Assembly (NCBI GenBank): GCA_035621215.1
Contig: CP141729.1
Location: 2,626,944 to 2,690,943, forward strand
Direction: 5' to 3'
Source: Oscillospiraceae bacterium MB08-C2-2
Lineage (GTDB): Bacteria > Bacillota > Clostridia > Oscillospirales > Ruminococcaceae
Length of the DNA stretch: 64,000 nucleotides
Positions 35,923 to 48,164 of this stretch are shown here, piece after piece. How positions within the stretch are numbered: the first letter of the stretch is position 1; every line of letters begins with the position of its first letter. The position numbers and the translations under genes were made by a program. The notes below the pieces were generated by a model. It worked only from the letters and a program-made list of their open reading frames with translations. It did no database searches and was not told the origin of the DNA.

Positions 35923-38900
35923 GTGGTAGCTGAGATTGTATTAATCCCCTCTTCCGACAGCCTGTCTCTGGAGGAATGCGCCCAGATAACAGCCCGGGGC
36001 CTTGGCGCCATCGGAATCAAGGTGCGCCCGGAGACCAGTGTCTGCAAAGGAAAAGTGGAACTTCAAAGAGCAGTGGCCAAGGCTCTTGGCCGCAGCAATG
36101 TGGTTGTTGCCATCGGCGGTATGGACAGTCGCACCGATTACCTGACCAAATCGGTGATCAGCGGCGGTCTGGGGCTTCCCCTCACCACCGATGCCCGCTG
36201 CCTTGAAGCCATAAGAACCTATTGCCGCCGCACAGGCGAGCCCTTTTCCAGCGCGGAATCCGCTTTGGCCCAGCTCCCCAAAGGGGCTGTGGTTTTTGCA
36301 CCCCAATATGGGAAAGTACCGGGATGTGCTCTTTCCGCCGGCAAGCAGCACATTATTATGATGCCCGATAACAAGCAGGAGCTGACCGCTATGATTGCCT
36401 CCCAGCTTCGGCCCTATTTGGGGGAGACAGCGGCTCCGGCCGGCCAGGTGGCCCACGTGGTGCGCACCTATGGTATTTCTCTTGAGGACTGCAAGCGCCA
36501 ACTGGGCGATCTGCTGGTTTCGGCCAATCCTTCGGTTACCGTTCAGGCAGATCGTGGTGAAATGCTGGTGCGGGTTCAGGCAGTGGGAACCGATGCAGAA
36601 GAAGTCTGCGCACAGGCTCTGCGTCAGGTGGCTTCCCGGTTGGGCGATAAAGCCTATGGCATCGATGTGGAAAATTTACAGTCTGCTGTGGTGGCCCGCT
36701 GCCGCAAAAAGAATCTGGATGTGGCGCTGGCCGAATCCGGAACCGGTGGAATGCTCACCCGGCTGCTGGGAGAAACCCCGGGTGGCCAGGAGATTCTGCG
36801 CTACAGTGTTCTGGCGGAAGATGCCGAGCAGAAGGTGGGTAAGCTTGGTCTTGACCCCAAACTGCTGAAAAAGAAGGGCGATGTCAGCGAGGCTGTGGCT
36901 GTGGCCATGGCGGATGCGGCCCGCCGGAAAAACAACACCCGCTTGGGTGTAGCCATCACCGCAGGTGGGGCTGGCGGCCGCGCCTTGGGCAATGCCTTTA
37001 TTGCAGTCTGCGATGAAAAATCGGTATTGGTGAAAAAGCTGGTTATAAACGGCGGGCGGGATTCCATGGTGGATGCGGCTCTTTCCCGCACACTGAATAT
37101 GGTACGCCTGTTTGCCGACAGCCTGCCCGGCGTTTGCAAGGGCGCTGTTGCTCTGGCAGGTGCTCTTGCCGGAAAAATCAGCGTAACCGATGCAGAAGAA
37201 GAGGGCGGCGCTGCGGATGAGGCCGAGCTCCCTTGGTATAAAAGGCTGGCCGGCAACTTCGTTTTCCGAAAAACCGATACAGCGGGCGAGATTGTCCGCA
37301 AGGGCATTTTTATTGTGGCCATTCTGGTGTTTTTGGGTTCGGCCGGTTATTTTGTTAATTACTATGCAGGCAGTGCCGCCGCTAAAAAGCAGGCGGAGGA
37401 TCTGAAAAATATCTTCCAGTATGGTGAAATGGATGAGGTCTCTGTTCCGGAGGATTACCCACAGGAATATCTGACCAAGTTTGTGGGGCTTTACAGCATC
37501 AACCCGGATGTTGTGGCTTATGTTAACATTCCGGATACCAAGGTGAGTTACCCCATTGTGCAGTCTGCGGATAACGATTATTACCTGCGCCGGGATTTCT
37601 ATTCCAACAAGAACGATCACGGCATTCCTTTCATGGATTACCGTGTGGATATTGACCGACCCAGCGAAAATATGGTGATTTACGGCCACAATATGAAGGA
37701 CGGCCAGATTTTCGGTGAGCTGATCCCTTATCAGCAGCTGGATTACTACCAGCAGCACCCGATTCTGGAATTCAGCACCTTGTATGAAGAAAGCCAGTAT
37801 AAAATCTTTTCAATCTTCATCACAAACGCCTACAGTGCGCAGGGCTGGGTTTTTGATTATCACAATTTCATCAATGAGGATGATCGTGACAACCACCAGC
37901 AGTTCCTCAACCAGCTTCAGTGGCGCAGCCTGATCAACACCGGCGTGGATGTTACACCTGATGATCAGCTTCTTACCCTTTCCACCTGCACCTACGAGTT
38001 TCAGGATGCTCGGTTTGTGGTGGTGGCCCGTAAGCTTCGGGATGGCGAAAGTGCAAAGGTGGATACAGCCGCCGCCGTTCTCAACCCCAAACCCCTCATG
38101 CCGGATATCTGGTATAAGCTTTATACCTCCACCCGGCCGGATGTAGACCCCAAATCATGGAAATCTCCTTATGAGGGGCAGTATATTCCCGATGGCTTCA
38201 GCGGCAATGGAACCAGCCCCACCAACAGCACACCGCCGGTTGTTTCTTCCATGCCCGGCAGTTCAGGTGCTTCGGGTAACCCCGAAAGCACATCGGGTTC
38301 AAGCGGTTCCTCCGGCTCGGGCAGTGCTTCGCACAGCATTGAACCTTCTGAGTCTTCCGAGAGCAGTGCTTCCACCAATAAGAAGGAAATAGCGAAGCAG
38401 GCACTGGCAGAAGCCAAGCAGGCGGCCAAGGCGGCGCAGGTTGCGGCTGAAAAGGCTGAATATTCCTCCGCCCTTTCAACAGCCAAGAAATATCTGAAGG
38501 AAGCGGAAAAACAGTATAATATAGCTGTGAAAGCCGCTGAAAAAGCACAGGCAACCGATGTTTACGATGCCGTGGATGGAGCTTATGAAGCTTCGGAGGA
38601 TGCTTGGGCCGCTGTGGAGCGGGCCCGGAAGGCAGTGAAGGCACTGGAGGAGCCCAGCTCCAGCCACTCTTCCAGTTCGAGCCAGCCCTCCAGCTCCAGT
38701 CAGCCCTCCAGCTCCAGTCAGCCCTCCAGCTCCAGTCAGCCCTCCAGCTCCAGTCAGCCCTCCAGCTCCAGTCAGCCCTCCAGCTCGAGTCAGCCCTCCA
38801 GTTCGAGTCAGCCTTCCAGCTCGAGTCAGCCTTCCAGCTCCAGCAGTGAGCCGGAATCCAGCAAAGAGCCGGAGCCTGATCCGGAACCAGAACCGGAAGG

Positions 38901-39705
38901 ACCCTCCTCCAGTGCAGGTCCTGAGGTTGTTCAGGTTTATTCGGGCGGCAAAAAGGTGAGTGCCGATGCTTTGGATATTGTGGCTCGTGTTGTTCAGCAG
39001 GAGGTAGGAGCCGGCTTTAGCGAAGAGGCAATCAAGGCGCAGGCCGTGGCTTCTTATACATACATCCTCTACCACAACAGCACCGGTGTTGCACCCACTG
39101 TATCCATGGCCTCCAGCGTAACTGCCAAAGTGGAAAACGCAGTGGAAGAAGTGATCGGCGAGGCGGTCTATTATAAAAACAAGGTGGCATTTACCCCTTA
39201 TCATGCCACCAGTGCGGGGATGACCACTTCCTCCCGGGCTGTTTGGGGGGGGAGCTACCCCTATCTGGTTGCGGTGGATAGCGAAGTGGATCAGAATGCT
39301 CGGAACTATGTGACCACAAAGACCTTTTCCGCCAGCGAGGTATCCAGCTTGCTGGATCAGAAGCTGGGCATTGATACCGATGGCACCGATCCCGATGAAT
39401 GGTTTGAGATTTTAACCACGGTGGATGGGGGCTACAATGGCAACATGGCGGTCTGCGGAGTAACCAAAAGCCCTAAGACAGGGGCTGTGATCACCGGGCG
39501 CATTCTGCGGGAAAGTGTATTTTCTCTTCGTTCCGCCTGCTTCACAGTGAAGTATAACGCCAGCAAGGATCAGTTTGTCTTCACCACCTATGGCTATGGT
39601 CATGGTGTGGGAATGAGCCAGACCGGAGCCAACGGCTATGCCCAAGAGGGTTGGAGCTACAACCAGATTCTGGAACATTATTACCCCGGAACCTCTATTG
39701 CCTAG
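35923..39705 (+). CDS. CinA-like / class B sortase / SpoIID-LytB multidomain fusion
   Basis: 1260 residues from the GTG at 35923, ten bases after AGGAGG (VVAEIVLIPSSDS). Domains: degenerate CinA MoCF-like (about 1-170; IGGMDSRTDYLTK) and linker (175-245); CinA C-terminal deamidase-like (250-400; LAESGTGGMLTRLLGETPGG, with the usual Tyr-Ser-Asn segment altered); transmembrane helix (about 460-480); class B sortase (520-710) with His 589 (IYGHNM), Cys 689 (LSTCTYEF) and Arg 697; alanine/lysine-rich helical linker (800-910); nine QPSSSS repeats (921-974); SpoIID/LytB domain (1005-1260) with Glu in VVQQEVGAGF, HATSAGMTTSS and YGYGHGVGMSQTGA. Topology: CinA part inside, sortase and SpoIID outside. 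One uninterrupted frame. Likely co-transcribed with thiI; function unknown. Confidence 0.9.
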   Translation: MVAEIVLIPSSDSLSLEECAQITARGLGAIGIKVRPETSVCKGKVELQRAVAKALGRSNVVVAIGGMDSRTDYLTKSVISGGLGLPLTTDARCLEAIRTYCRRTGEPFSSAESALAQLPKGAVVFAPQYGKVPGCALSAGKQHIIMMPDNKQELTAMIASQLRPYLGETAAPAGQVAHVVRTYGISLEDCKRQLGDLLVSANPSVTVQADRGEMLVRVQAVGTDAEEVCAQALRQVASRLGDKAYGIDVENLQSAVVARCRKKNLDVALAESGTGGMLTRLLGETPGGQEILRYSVLAEDAEQKVGKLGLDPKLLKKKGDVSEAVAVAMADAARRKNNTRLGVAITAGGAGGRALGNAFIAVCDEKSVLVKKLVINGGRDSMVDAALSRTLNMVRLFADSLPGVCKGAVALAGALAGKISVTDAEEEGGAADEAELPWYKRLAGNFVFRKTDTAGEIVRKGIFIVAILVFLGSAGYFVNYYAGSAAAKKQAEDLKNIFQYGEMDEVSVPEDYPQEYLTKFVGLYSINPDVVAYVNIPDTKVSYPIVQSADNDYYLRRDFYSNKNDHGIPFMDYRVDIDRPSENMVIYGHNMKDGQIFGELIPYQQLDYYQQHPILEFSTLYEESQYKIFSIFITNAYSAQGWVFDYHNFINEDDRDNHQQFLNQLQWRSLINTGVDVTPDDQLLTLSTCTYEFQDARFVVVARKLRDGESAKVDTAAAVLNPKPLMPDIWYKLYTSTRPDVDPKSWKSPYEGQYIPDGFSGNGTSPTNSTPPVVSSMPGSSGASGNPESTSGSSGSSGSGSASHSIEPSESSESSASTNKKEIAKQALAEAKQAAKAAQVAAEKAEYSSALSTAKKYLKEAEKQYNIAVKAAEKAQATDVYDAVDGAYEASEDAWAAVERARKAVKALEEPSSSHSSSSSQPSSSSQPSSSSQPSSSSQPSSSSQPSSSSQPSSSSQPSSSSQPSSSSQPSSSSSEPESSKEPEPDPEPEPEGPSSSAGPEVVQVYSGGKKVSADALDIVARVVQQEVGAGFSEEAIKAQAVASYTYILYHNSTGVAPTVSMASSVTAKVENAVEEVIGEAVYYKNKVAFTPYHATSAGMTTSSRAVWGGSYPYLVAVDSEVDQNARNYVTTKTFSASEVSSLLDQKLGIDTDGTDPDEWFEILTTVDGGYNGNMAVCGVTKSPKTGAVITGRILRESVFSLRSACFTVKYNASKDQFVFTTYGYGHGVGMSQTGANGYAQEGWSYNQILEHYYPGTSIA
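38683..38844 (+). repeat. Nine tandem 18-bp repeats encoding QPSSSS
   Basis: Unit CAGCCCTCCAGCTCCAGT with small variations toward the 3' end. In frame inside the fusion gene; a flexible wall-spanning linker is likely. The near-identity of the central units suggests copy number can vary. Confidence 0.9.
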
Positions 39706-39720
39706 TGATGCATAAACTTG

Positions 39721-39755
39721 AAAAGGAGTGCCGGATGCAAACGGCACTCCTTTTT
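39721..39755 (+). terminator. Terminator after the fusion gene
   Basis: AAAAGGAGTGCCG pairs with CGGCACTCCTTTT and is followed by T's, 16 nt past the stop. Confidence 0.9.
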
Positions 39756-39891
39756 GTATTTTACAAAACCATAAAAAATTAAGGTTTATAAAAAACACAG
39801 TTTAATTTGGCATAGTAGCTATATAGAAGCCCTCGTGGATCCGTTTTCTTTATAGGATTCAGAAAAAAACTTTTAAATATTGAGTTTCCTA

Positions 39892-39920
39892 TTGACTGCC
39901 TTTTGAATACATGATATGAT
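39892..39920 (+). promoter_or_regulatory. Sigma-A promoter of the leucine operon
   Basis: TTGACT (39892-39897), 17 nt, TATGAT (39915-39920), just upstream of the T-box leader. Confidence 0.85.
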
Positions 39921-39954
39921 AACAAACAATTTAACACAACCAATTGCGTAGAAG

Positions 39955-40231
39955 GGAAATAGTACCCAATTTACTAGAAGCACAGAGAGGGCCGGGATGC
40001 TGAGACGGCTCGTGAAGGTGAATCGGAGAACTCATCCCGGAGCAGCAGGCGGAACACCCTTTGGGTTATTATGTCGTGCCGGAATTCCACCGTTAAAGGG
40101 AACGTGATATCGGAGGCCAAGATTTTGGTGCTCCCGTATTGTAGTAGAGTGCATGCCTTTTGGGGTATGAATTCAGGTGGTACCGCGAAGCTATAGCCTT
40201 CGTCCTGATTTTTTCAGGACGAAGGCTTTTT
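39955..40231 (+). promoter_or_regulatory. T-box riboswitch, leucine specifier
   Basis: The antiterminator T-box AGGTGGTACCGCG is at 40175-40187, with TGGT for pairing to uncharged tRNA ends. Stem I contains GAACTC with a probable specifier codon CTC (Leu) at 40031-40033. The competing terminator is at 40195-40231. Placement before leuA agrees with a leucine specifier. Uncharged tRNA-Leu would allow read-through. Confidence 0.9.
40195..40231 (+). terminator. T-box regulated terminator
   Basis: A 14-bp stem (AGCCTTCGTCCTGA with its complement) separated by a T-only loop, followed by TTTT. Confidence 0.9.
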
Positions 40232-40288
40232 GTTTTGCATTTTCCATTTCTATGCAGCTGATCTCAACACAAACAGGAGGAAGCGATT

Positions 40289-41818
40289 ATGTCTTACGAG
40301 AACAACCGCATTATTATTTTTGATACAACCTTGCGCGATGGCGAACAAACCCCCGGTGTAAACCTGAACCTTTCTGAAAAACTGGAGATTGCCCGCCAGC
40401 TTGAAGCACTTGGCGTGGATGTGATCGAAGCAGGCTTCCCGGCAGCCTCTCCCGGCGATTTCGAGGCGGTGCGGGGTGTTTCCCAGAATGTAAGCTGCTC
40501 GGTGGCCGCTCTGTGCCGCTGTGTGCCCGATGATATCACCAAGGGCTGGGAGGCAGTCAAATACAGCCAAAAGCCCCGCCTGCATGTGTTTTTGGCTACC
40601 AGTGACATTCACATGAAGTATAAGCTGCGCATGGAGCCCGATCAGGTGCTGGCCCGTGCGGTGGAAGGCGTTAAGCTGGCCAAAAGCTTTTGCGAGGATG
40701 TGGAATTTTCCTGCGAGGATGCCAGCCGCAGCACCCCGGAATTCTTATACCGCATACTGGAGGCTGTTATTGAGGCCGGTGCCACCACGGTCAACATTCC
40801 CGATACCGTGGGCTACGCCATGCCGGAGGAATTTGGTGAGCTGATTGCCGGTATCCGGGAGAATGTGCCCAACATCGACAAAGCCATTATCAGTGTTCAC
40901 TGCCACAACGACCTGGGGCTGGCGGTTGCCAATACTATCTCGGCTCTGCGCAACGGCGCAAGGCAGATCGAAACCACCATCAACGGCTTGGGTGAGCGTG
41001 CCGGCAACTGCTCCATGGAGGAGGTTGTCATGGGAATTACCACCCGAAGCGGCTATTTCGGTTTGGAGCACGGCGTGGATACCACCCGCATTTACCGCAC
41101 CAGCCAGCGGGTTGCCAAGCATACAGGGGTACCGGTTCCCGTCTGCAAGGCCATTGTGGGTGCCAACGCATTTGCCCATGAATCCGGCATTCACCAGCAT
41201 GGGGTGCTGGCCAATCCCATGACCTATGAGATCATGACCCCCCAATCGGTGGGCAAAACCGAAAGCACCATGGTGCTGGGTAAGCTTTCCGGCCGCCACG
41301 CCTTCAACGACCGTTTGGAGAGCATGGGCTATAAGCTGACCAAAGAAGAGATTGACACCGCCTTCCAGCGCTTCAAGGAGCTGGCCGACCGGAAAAAGAA
41401 CATCAGCGACGACGATTTGGAAGCACTGGTCAGCCAGCGTGTATCCGATGTGCCGGATTACTACAAGCTGGAGACCTTCCAGATTCAAAGCGGAAACAAA
41501 ATGCAGGCCATGGCCAGTGTGACCTTGATTCATGAGGAACAGGAAATCACCGAAGCGGCCACCGGGGATGGACCTGTGGATGCTGCCTATAACGCAGTGG
41601 CCCGTATCGTGGGTGGAGAGTGGCCATTGGCGGCATATGATATCCGCGCTGTTACAGAGGGTATGGATGCACTGGGTGAGGTTACAGTGCGCATCAAGCA
41701 GGGCGAGCGGCTGTATACCGGCCGGGGTCTTGCTCCCGATGTAATCGAAGCCTCGGTGAATGCCTATGTCAACGGCATCAACCGGGCATTTGCCAGCAAG
41801 GCAAGAGAAGAAATCTAA
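40289..41818 (+). CDS. leuA: 2-isopropylmalate synthase
   Basis: 509 residues; the ATG at 40289 follows AGGAGG. DRE-TIM barrel with [16 protein letters not shown] (about 9-24), the metal-binding HCHNDLGLA (about 204-212), the family motif KLSGRHAF, and a C-terminal regulatory domain. It condenses acetyl-CoA with 2-ketoisovalerate, the first leucine-specific step. First gene of the T-box controlled leuA-leuC-leuD-leuB operon. Confidence 0.97.
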   Translation: MSYENNRIIIFDTTLRDGEQTPGVNLNLSEKLEIARQLEALGVDVIEAGFPAASPGDFEAVRGVSQNVSCSVAALCRCVPDDITKGWEAVKYSQKPRLHVFLATSDIHMKYKLRMEPDQVLARAVEGVKLAKSFCEDVEFSCEDASRSTPEFLYRILEAVIEAGATTVNIPDTVGYAMPEEFGELIAGIRENVPNIDKAIISVHCHNDLGLAVANTISALRNGARQIETTINGLGERAGNCSMEEVVMGITTRSGYFGLEHGVDTTRIYRTSQRVAKHTGVPVPVCKAIVGANAFAHESGIHQHGVLANPMTYEIMTPQSVGKTESTMVLGKLSGRHAFNDRLESMGYKLTKEEIDTAFQRFKELADRKKNISDDDLEALVSQRVSDVPDYYKLETFQIQSGNKMQAMASVTLIHEEQEITEAATGDGPVDAAYNAVARIVGGEWPLAAYDIRAVTEGMDALGEVTVRIKQGERLYTGRGLAPDVIEASVNAYVNGINRAFASKAREEI

Positions 41819-41861
41819 CCCCTGTAAAAGGGTATCTTGGTGGGAAAGAGGGAATAGTACG

Positions 41862-43124
41862 ATGGGAATGACGATGACACAGAAAATTCTGGCCGCAAGG
41901 GCAGGCCGCGAGCAGGTATCGGCCGGTGAACTGCTGGAATGCAACTTGGATCTGGTGTTCGGCAACGACATCACCTCCCCGGTTGCCATTGATGAGTTTT
42001 ATAAAATGGGGGTAGGCAAGGTTTTTGATCAAAAGAAGATTGCCTTGGTTCCCGATCATTTCACCCCCAACAAGGACATTGCCGCCGCAGGACTTGCCAA
42101 AAAGACCCGGGAATTTGCCCGGAGCATGGGCATTGTCCACTATTTTGAGGTGGGCAAGGTGGGCATCGAACACGCGCTGCTCCCCGAAAAGGGTTTGATC
42201 GTTCCCGGGAGCACCGTCATCGGGGCCGACAGCCACACCTGCACCCATGGGGCGCTGGGGGCTTTTGCCACTGGGGTAGGCTCCACCGATATGGCGGCGG
42301 GCATGGCTACCGGCAAGGCTTGGTTCAAGGTTCCCGAGGCAATTAAAATTGTGATTCAGGGCAAAAAGCAGCCGTATGTTACCGGCAAGGATGTCATCCT
42401 TCACCTGATTGGCATTCTGGGTGTGGATGGAGCCCGGTATCGCTCACTGGAATTCACCGGTGACATTGCTTCTCTGACCATGGATGATCGCTTCACCATT
42501 TCTAACATGGCTATCGAGGCGGGTGCCAAAAACGGCATTTTCCCTGTGGATGCCGCCACCTTGGAATACATTGCGGCGCACGGCGGCAACACCGGCACGA
42601 CCTACCAAGCGGATGCAGATGCCTCCTATGTGCAGGAAATTGTCATCGATCTGGAAAAGGTTCCTCTGACCGTGGCCTTCCCCCATCTGCCTGAAAACGC
42701 CCGTACTATTGGGGAGGCGGAGGCTCTGCATATTCCGATTGATCAGGTGGTCATCGGCTCCTGCACCAACGGCCGTATCGACGATATGCGCATGGCGGCG
42801 GAAATCCTGAAAGGCCGCAGCGTATCCGGGGATTTGCGGTGCATCATCATCCCCGCTACACAGGAAATCTGGAAGCAGTGTGTGGATGAGGGTCTCATGA
42901 ACATTTTTGTGGATGCGGGAGCGGCGGTTTCCACCCCCACCTGCGGCCCCTGCCTTGGCGGACACATGGGCATTCTGGCCGAAGGGGAAAAATGTGTCTC
43001 CACCACCAACCGCAACTTTGTGGGCCGTATGGGGCATGTCAAAAGTGAAATTTATCTGGCCTCCCCGGCTGTGGCGGCAGCTACAGCGGTTAATGGCTGG
43101 CTCTGCGGCCCCGAGGCTCTGTAA
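41862..43124 (+). CDS. leuC: 3-isopropylmalate dehydratase large subunit
   Basis: 420 residues from the ATG at 41862 (AAAGAGGGAATAG upstream); the frame to 41760 overlaps leu[16 protein letters not shown], the cluster cysteines in [12 protein letters not shown] and [11 protein letters not shown], and [22 protein letters not shown] identify the short, archaeal/clostridial-type LeuC. With LeuD it isomerises isopropylmalate via a 4Fe-4S cluster. Confidence 0.97.
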   Translation: MGMTMTQKILAARAGREQVSAGELLECNLDLVFGNDITSPVAIDEFYKMGVGKVFDQKKIALVPDHFTPNKDIAAAGLAKKTREFARSMGIVHYFEVGKVGIEHALLPEKGLIVPGSTVIGADSHTCTHGALGAFATGVGSTDMAAGMATGKAWFKVPEAIKIVIQGKKQPYVTGKDVILHLIGILGVDGARYRSLEFTGDIASLTMDDRFTISNMAIEAGAKNGIFPVDAATLEYIAAHGGNTGTTYQADADASYVQEIVIDLEKVPLTVAFPHLPENARTIGEAEALHIPIDQVVIGSCTNGRIDDMRMAAEILKGRSVSGDLRCIIIPATQEIWKQCVDEGLMNIFVDAGAAVSTPTCGPCLGGHMGILAEGEKCVSTTNRNFVGRMGHVKSEIYLASPAVAAATAVNGWLCGPEAL

Positions 43125-43154
43125 AAAAATGATCTGAAAGGTGGAGGACTACCC

Positions 43155-43661
43155 ATGAAATGCAAAGGCTTTGCTCATAAATATGGAGATCACATCGATA
43201 CCGACGTGATTATCCCGGCTCGTACTCTCAACAATCCCGACCCGGCCTCTTTGGCCTCCCACTGCATGGAGGATATTGATACCGATTTTGTTAGGCGGGT
43301 GAGGCCCGGCGATATTATGGTGGGCGGCCTCAACTTTGGCTGTGGCTCCAGCCGTGAGCACGCCCCCATTGCCCTCAAGGCTTCGGGGATTAGCTGTGTA
43401 ATCGCCGAAAATTTTGCTCGTATCTTTTTCCGCAACGCCATCAACATCGGTTTGCCGGTTCTGGAATGCCCGCAGGCCTCCAAGGCCGCTCAAATGGGGG
43501 ATGAAATGGAAGTGGATCTGGATAACGGCAAAATCCACAACCTGACCCGGAACGAAAGCTACACTGCCGTTCCCTTCCCGCCCTTTATGCAGAAGATCAT
43601 CACCGCCGGTGGGCTGGTCAATTACATCAAGGCCGATCTGGAAGGGAGCGCCGCCCAATGA
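43155..43661 (+). CDS. leuD: 3-isopropylmalate dehydratase small subunit
   Basis: 168 residues; the ATG at 43155 follows AAAGGTGGAGG. Swivel domain with [24 protein letters not shown] and SFARIF-like [14 protein letters not shown]. The length is typical of the short LeuD class that pairs with this LeuC. It overlaps leuB by 4 nt (ATGA). Confidence 0.96.
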   Translation: MKCKGFAHKYGDHIDTDVIIPARTLNNPDPASLASHCMEDIDTDFVRRVRPGDIMVGGLNFGCGSSREHAPIALKASGISCVIAENFARIFFRNAINIGLPVLECPQASKAAQMGDEMEVDLDNGKIHNLTRNESYTAVPFPPFMQKIITAGGLVNYIKADLEGSAAQ

Positions 43662-44731
43662 AAAGCTATCGCATTGCGGTTCTGCCCGGCGACGGCATCG
43701 GCCCCGAAATTGTCGCGCAAGCCACGGCGGTGCTGGAGGCTGCAGCCAAAAAGCACGGCTTTGAAGTGGAGCTGACCCAAGGCCTGATCGGCGGTTGCGC
43801 CATTGATGCCTGCGGCAACCCCCTCCCCCAGGAAACCATTGACCTGTGCAAAGGCTCCGATGCCGTTCTGTTGGGTGCGGTGGGCGGCCCCAAGTGGGAC
43901 AGTATTTCGCCGGAGATTCGCCCGGAAAGAGGCCTGCTGGGCATTCGGGGTGCTTTGGAGCTGTTTGCCAACCTGCGTCCGGCACTGGTCTATCCTGCAC
44001 TGCGGGGGGCTTCTCCCCTCAAGGATGAAATTCTGGGGGATGGGCTGGATATTCTGGTGGTGCGTGAGCTGACCGGCGGCATCTATTTCGGTGAGCGGGG
44101 CAGGCGTTCGGTGGAGGGCATTCCCGCCGCCTACGATACCGAGCAGTATACGGTGCCGGAAATTGAACGCATTCTGCGGGTTGCCTTTGAGATGGCACGC
44201 AAGCGGGGCGGCAAGCTCTGCTCGGTGGATAAGGCCAATGTGCTGGAATCCTCCCAGCTGTGGCGGGAAACCGCCAACCGGCTGGCGGCGGACTACCAGG
44301 AGGTGGAGCTGAGCCATATGTATGTGGATAACGCCGCCATGCAGCTGGTGCGAGCACCCCGCCAGTTTGATACCGTTGTAACCAACAACATTTTCGGGGA
44401 TATTCTTTCGGACGAAGCCTCCCAGATTACCGGCTCCATCGGTATGCTGCCCTCGGCTTCTCTCAGCGCCGGAAAGCTGGGGCTTTATGAGCCCATTCAC
44501 GGCTCTGCCCCCGATATAGCGGGCAAGGATATCGCCAACCCCATTGCTACCATTCTTTCGGTGGCTATGATGCTTCGGTATTCACTGGAAGAGCCGCAGG
44601 CGGCCGATACCATCGAAGCGGCGGTCAATGCTGTTTTGGATAGCGGCAAACGCACCGCCGATCTGGCTGCTCCCGGGCAATCGGCTTTGGGTACTATTGC
44701 TATGGGCAAGGCCATTCTTTCCGCTCTGTAA
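43658..44731 (+). CDS. leuB: 3-isopropylmalate dehydrogenase
   Basis: 357 residues; translationally coupled to leu[14 protein letters not shown] (about 9-21), the substrate-binding [25 protein letters not shown] and [20 protein letters not shown] match LeuB. NAD-dependent oxidative decarboxylation to 2-ketoisocaproate, the precursor of leucine. Last gene before an additional promoter. Confidence 0.97.
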   Translation: MKSYRIAVLPGDGIGPEIVAQATAVLEAAAKKHGFEVELTQGLIGGCAIDACGNPLPQETIDLCKGSDAVLLGAVGGPKWDSISPEIRPERGLLGIRGALELFANLRPALVYPALRGASPLKDEILGDGLDILVVRELTGGIYFGERGRRSVEGIPAAYDTEQYTVPEIERILRVAFEMARKRGGKLCSVDKANVLESSQLWRETANRLAADYQEVELSHMYVDNAAMQLVRAPRQFDTVVTNNIFGDILSDEASQITGSIGMLPSASLSAGKLGLYEPIHGSAPDIAGKDIANPIATILSVAMMLRYSLEEPQAADTIEAAVNAVLDSGKRTADLAAPGQSALGTIAMGKAILSAL

Positions 44732-44762
44732 AGTGAATTTTGCCGGAAAAGGAAAAGAATAA

Positions 44763-44791
44763 TTGACAAATTTTCCAATAAAAGATATAAC
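44763..44791 (+). promoter_or_regulatory. Internal sigma-A promoter for the ilv genes
   Basis: TTGACA (44763-44768), 17 nt, TATAAC (44786-44791). No terminator separates it from leuB, so the ilv genes may be read both from here and from the T-box transcript. Confidence 0.8.
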
Positions 44792-44878
44792 AGAATAATA
44801 TAGTTTCTTTACCCCCAAAACCGTATGGGCTTTCAAACAGGTTATTCTATATTCAGACAACAGGAGAAGAGGTGTCCT

Positions 44879-46497
44879 ATGATTTCTGGAGCACAGGCAA
44901 TGGTGCAGTGCCTCAAGGAGCAGGGTGTTCCGGTGGTGTTCGGCTATCCGGGCGCAACCATTGCACCTTTTTATGATAAACTGCTGGGCTCTGGCATCCG
45001 CCATGTTTTAACCCGCACCGAGCAGGGCGCCGGCCATGCCGCCAGCGGGTATGCTCGGCTTTCCGGCTCTCCCGGGGTCTGTATTTCCACCTCGGGGCCG
45101 GGTGCAACCAATCTGTTCACCGCCATTGCCACCGCCTACAGCGATAGTATCCCGCTGGTGGCCATCACCGGGCAGGTTGCCACTTGGCAGCTGGGCCGGG
45201 ATGTTTTTCAAGAGGTGGATACCACCGGAGCGGTGGAGCCCTTTACCAAATACACCTATCTGGTCAAAAGCGCTGACGACATCGGCCGGGTATTCCGGGA
45301 GGCCTTCCACATTGCCTCCACCGGGCGCAAAGGCCCTGTGCTCATCGATGTGCCAGTGGATGTCCAGCAGGCGATGACCGAATTCGTTTACCCCGAGAGT
45401 GTCAGCATCCGGGGATATAAGCCTCGCACACAGGGGCATCCCTTGCAGGTTCGCAAGGTTGCCGAGGCCATTCGAACCGCCCAGCGCCCGCTGATTTGCG
45501 GCGGCGGTGGAATCTTCCTTTCCGAAGCACAGGAGCTGGTGGGCCGCCTTTGCGAGCAAACAGGCATCCCGGTGGTTTCCACCCTTATGGGGGTGGGGCT
45601 GATGCCCCAAGAGCATCCGCTTTATTTTGGGATGCTGGGCCAGAGCGGCACCAAAACTGCCAACACCGCCATCCGGGAAAGCGATCTGCTGATTCTGGTG
45701 GGCGCCCGGGTAGGCGATCGGGCCATTACCCGCCCCGACAAGCTCCAGTCTCATGCAACCATCGTCCACATTGACATTGATTCCGCTGAAATCGGCAAGA
45801 ATGTGGGCACCACCATTCCCCTGGTGGGGGATGTTACCCAAGTGGTGGAGCAGCTTTTGGCGCTGGAACCGGTCAGCGACTGCAAACCATGGCAGGAGCG
45901 GCTTGGGGAGATGAAAAAACAGGAGTCAGAAGCCCGCCAAAGCAGGCCTGCACCCAAAAGCGGAGTGGAGCCCAGTGCTTTTGTTCGTGCTCTGTGCAAA
46001 AAACTGCCGGAAAATGCTGTTTATGTGGCAGATGTGGGCCAGAACCAGATATGGTCGGCCAAGAACTTCTGCGGGAGCGGGCGCTTCCTCACCACAGGCG
46101 GCATGGGCACCATGGGTTACAGCATTCCCGCGGCATTGGGCGCTAAACTGGCGGCTTTCGACCGCATGACGATCGCTGTCTGCGGGGATGGCTCCTTCCA
46201 AATGTCCATGAACGAGCTGGCCACCATGTGCCAGCATGATATACCCATTAAGGTGATTATTCTGCGCAACGGCAAGCTGGGCATGGTGCGGGAGATTCAG
46301 TCCCGGGCCTATGGCGGCCGTGAAATAGCGGTAGAGCTTTCCGGCAGCCCCGATTTCGGCAAGATTGCCGAGGCCTATGGCATTGCCCACGCCAGCGTGG
46401 AGCGGCCGGAGGAGCTGGAAGCCGCCTTGGAACAAATGCTGCAAAACGACAGCGCCTTCCTGCTGGAATGCGCCGTTGACCCGGAGGAGGGAACCGC

Positions 46498-46501
<4 letters not shown>
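44879..46501 (+). CDS. ilvB: Acetolactate synthase large subunit (first copy)
   Basis: 540 residues from the ATG at 44879 (AGGAGAAGAGGTG upstream). ThDP-enzyme motifs: FGYPGATIAPFYDKL, the catalytic Glu in RTEQGAGHAASGYAR (about 47), and GDGSFQMSMNELATMCQ with the Mg/ThDP Asp. It forms acetolactate or acetohydroxybutyrate from pyruvate and 2-ketobutyrate. It is directly coupled to ilvN, so this is the regulated holoenzyme. A second catalytic gene is at 53121. Confidence 0.95.
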
Positions 46502-48022
<1,521 letters not shown>

Positions 48023-48033
48023 GCTTATTGCTT

Positions 48034-48069
48034 AAAGAGTGTAGGAAAGGCCCTTCTCCTGCGCTCTTT
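48034..48069 (+). repeat. 13-bp stem after ilvC
   Basis: AAAGAGTGTAGGA (48034-48046) pairs with TCCTGCGCTCTTT (48057-48069) with two G-U pairs. No T-run follows, so it may lower read-through or protect the mRNA 3' end rather than terminate fully. Confidence 0.45.
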
Positions 48070-48164
48070 CCCTTCAAAGGGGTTCAAGTCCATTATGGTA
48101 CTACGTCAAACGCATGGAAATCTTCTAGGAAATAGAGAGACCTGAAAGTGGCCTGCTTTCCGTA

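Noticed and set aside
38683..38844. Possible CRISPR array
   Set aside because: Units are 18 bp, contiguous without spacers, and keep a coding frame, so this is a protein tandem repeat.
38604..38849. Second reading frame (LQSA repeats) across the QPSSSS region
   Set aside because: It is a frame-shifted reading of the tandem repeat inside the sortase-SpoIID gene.
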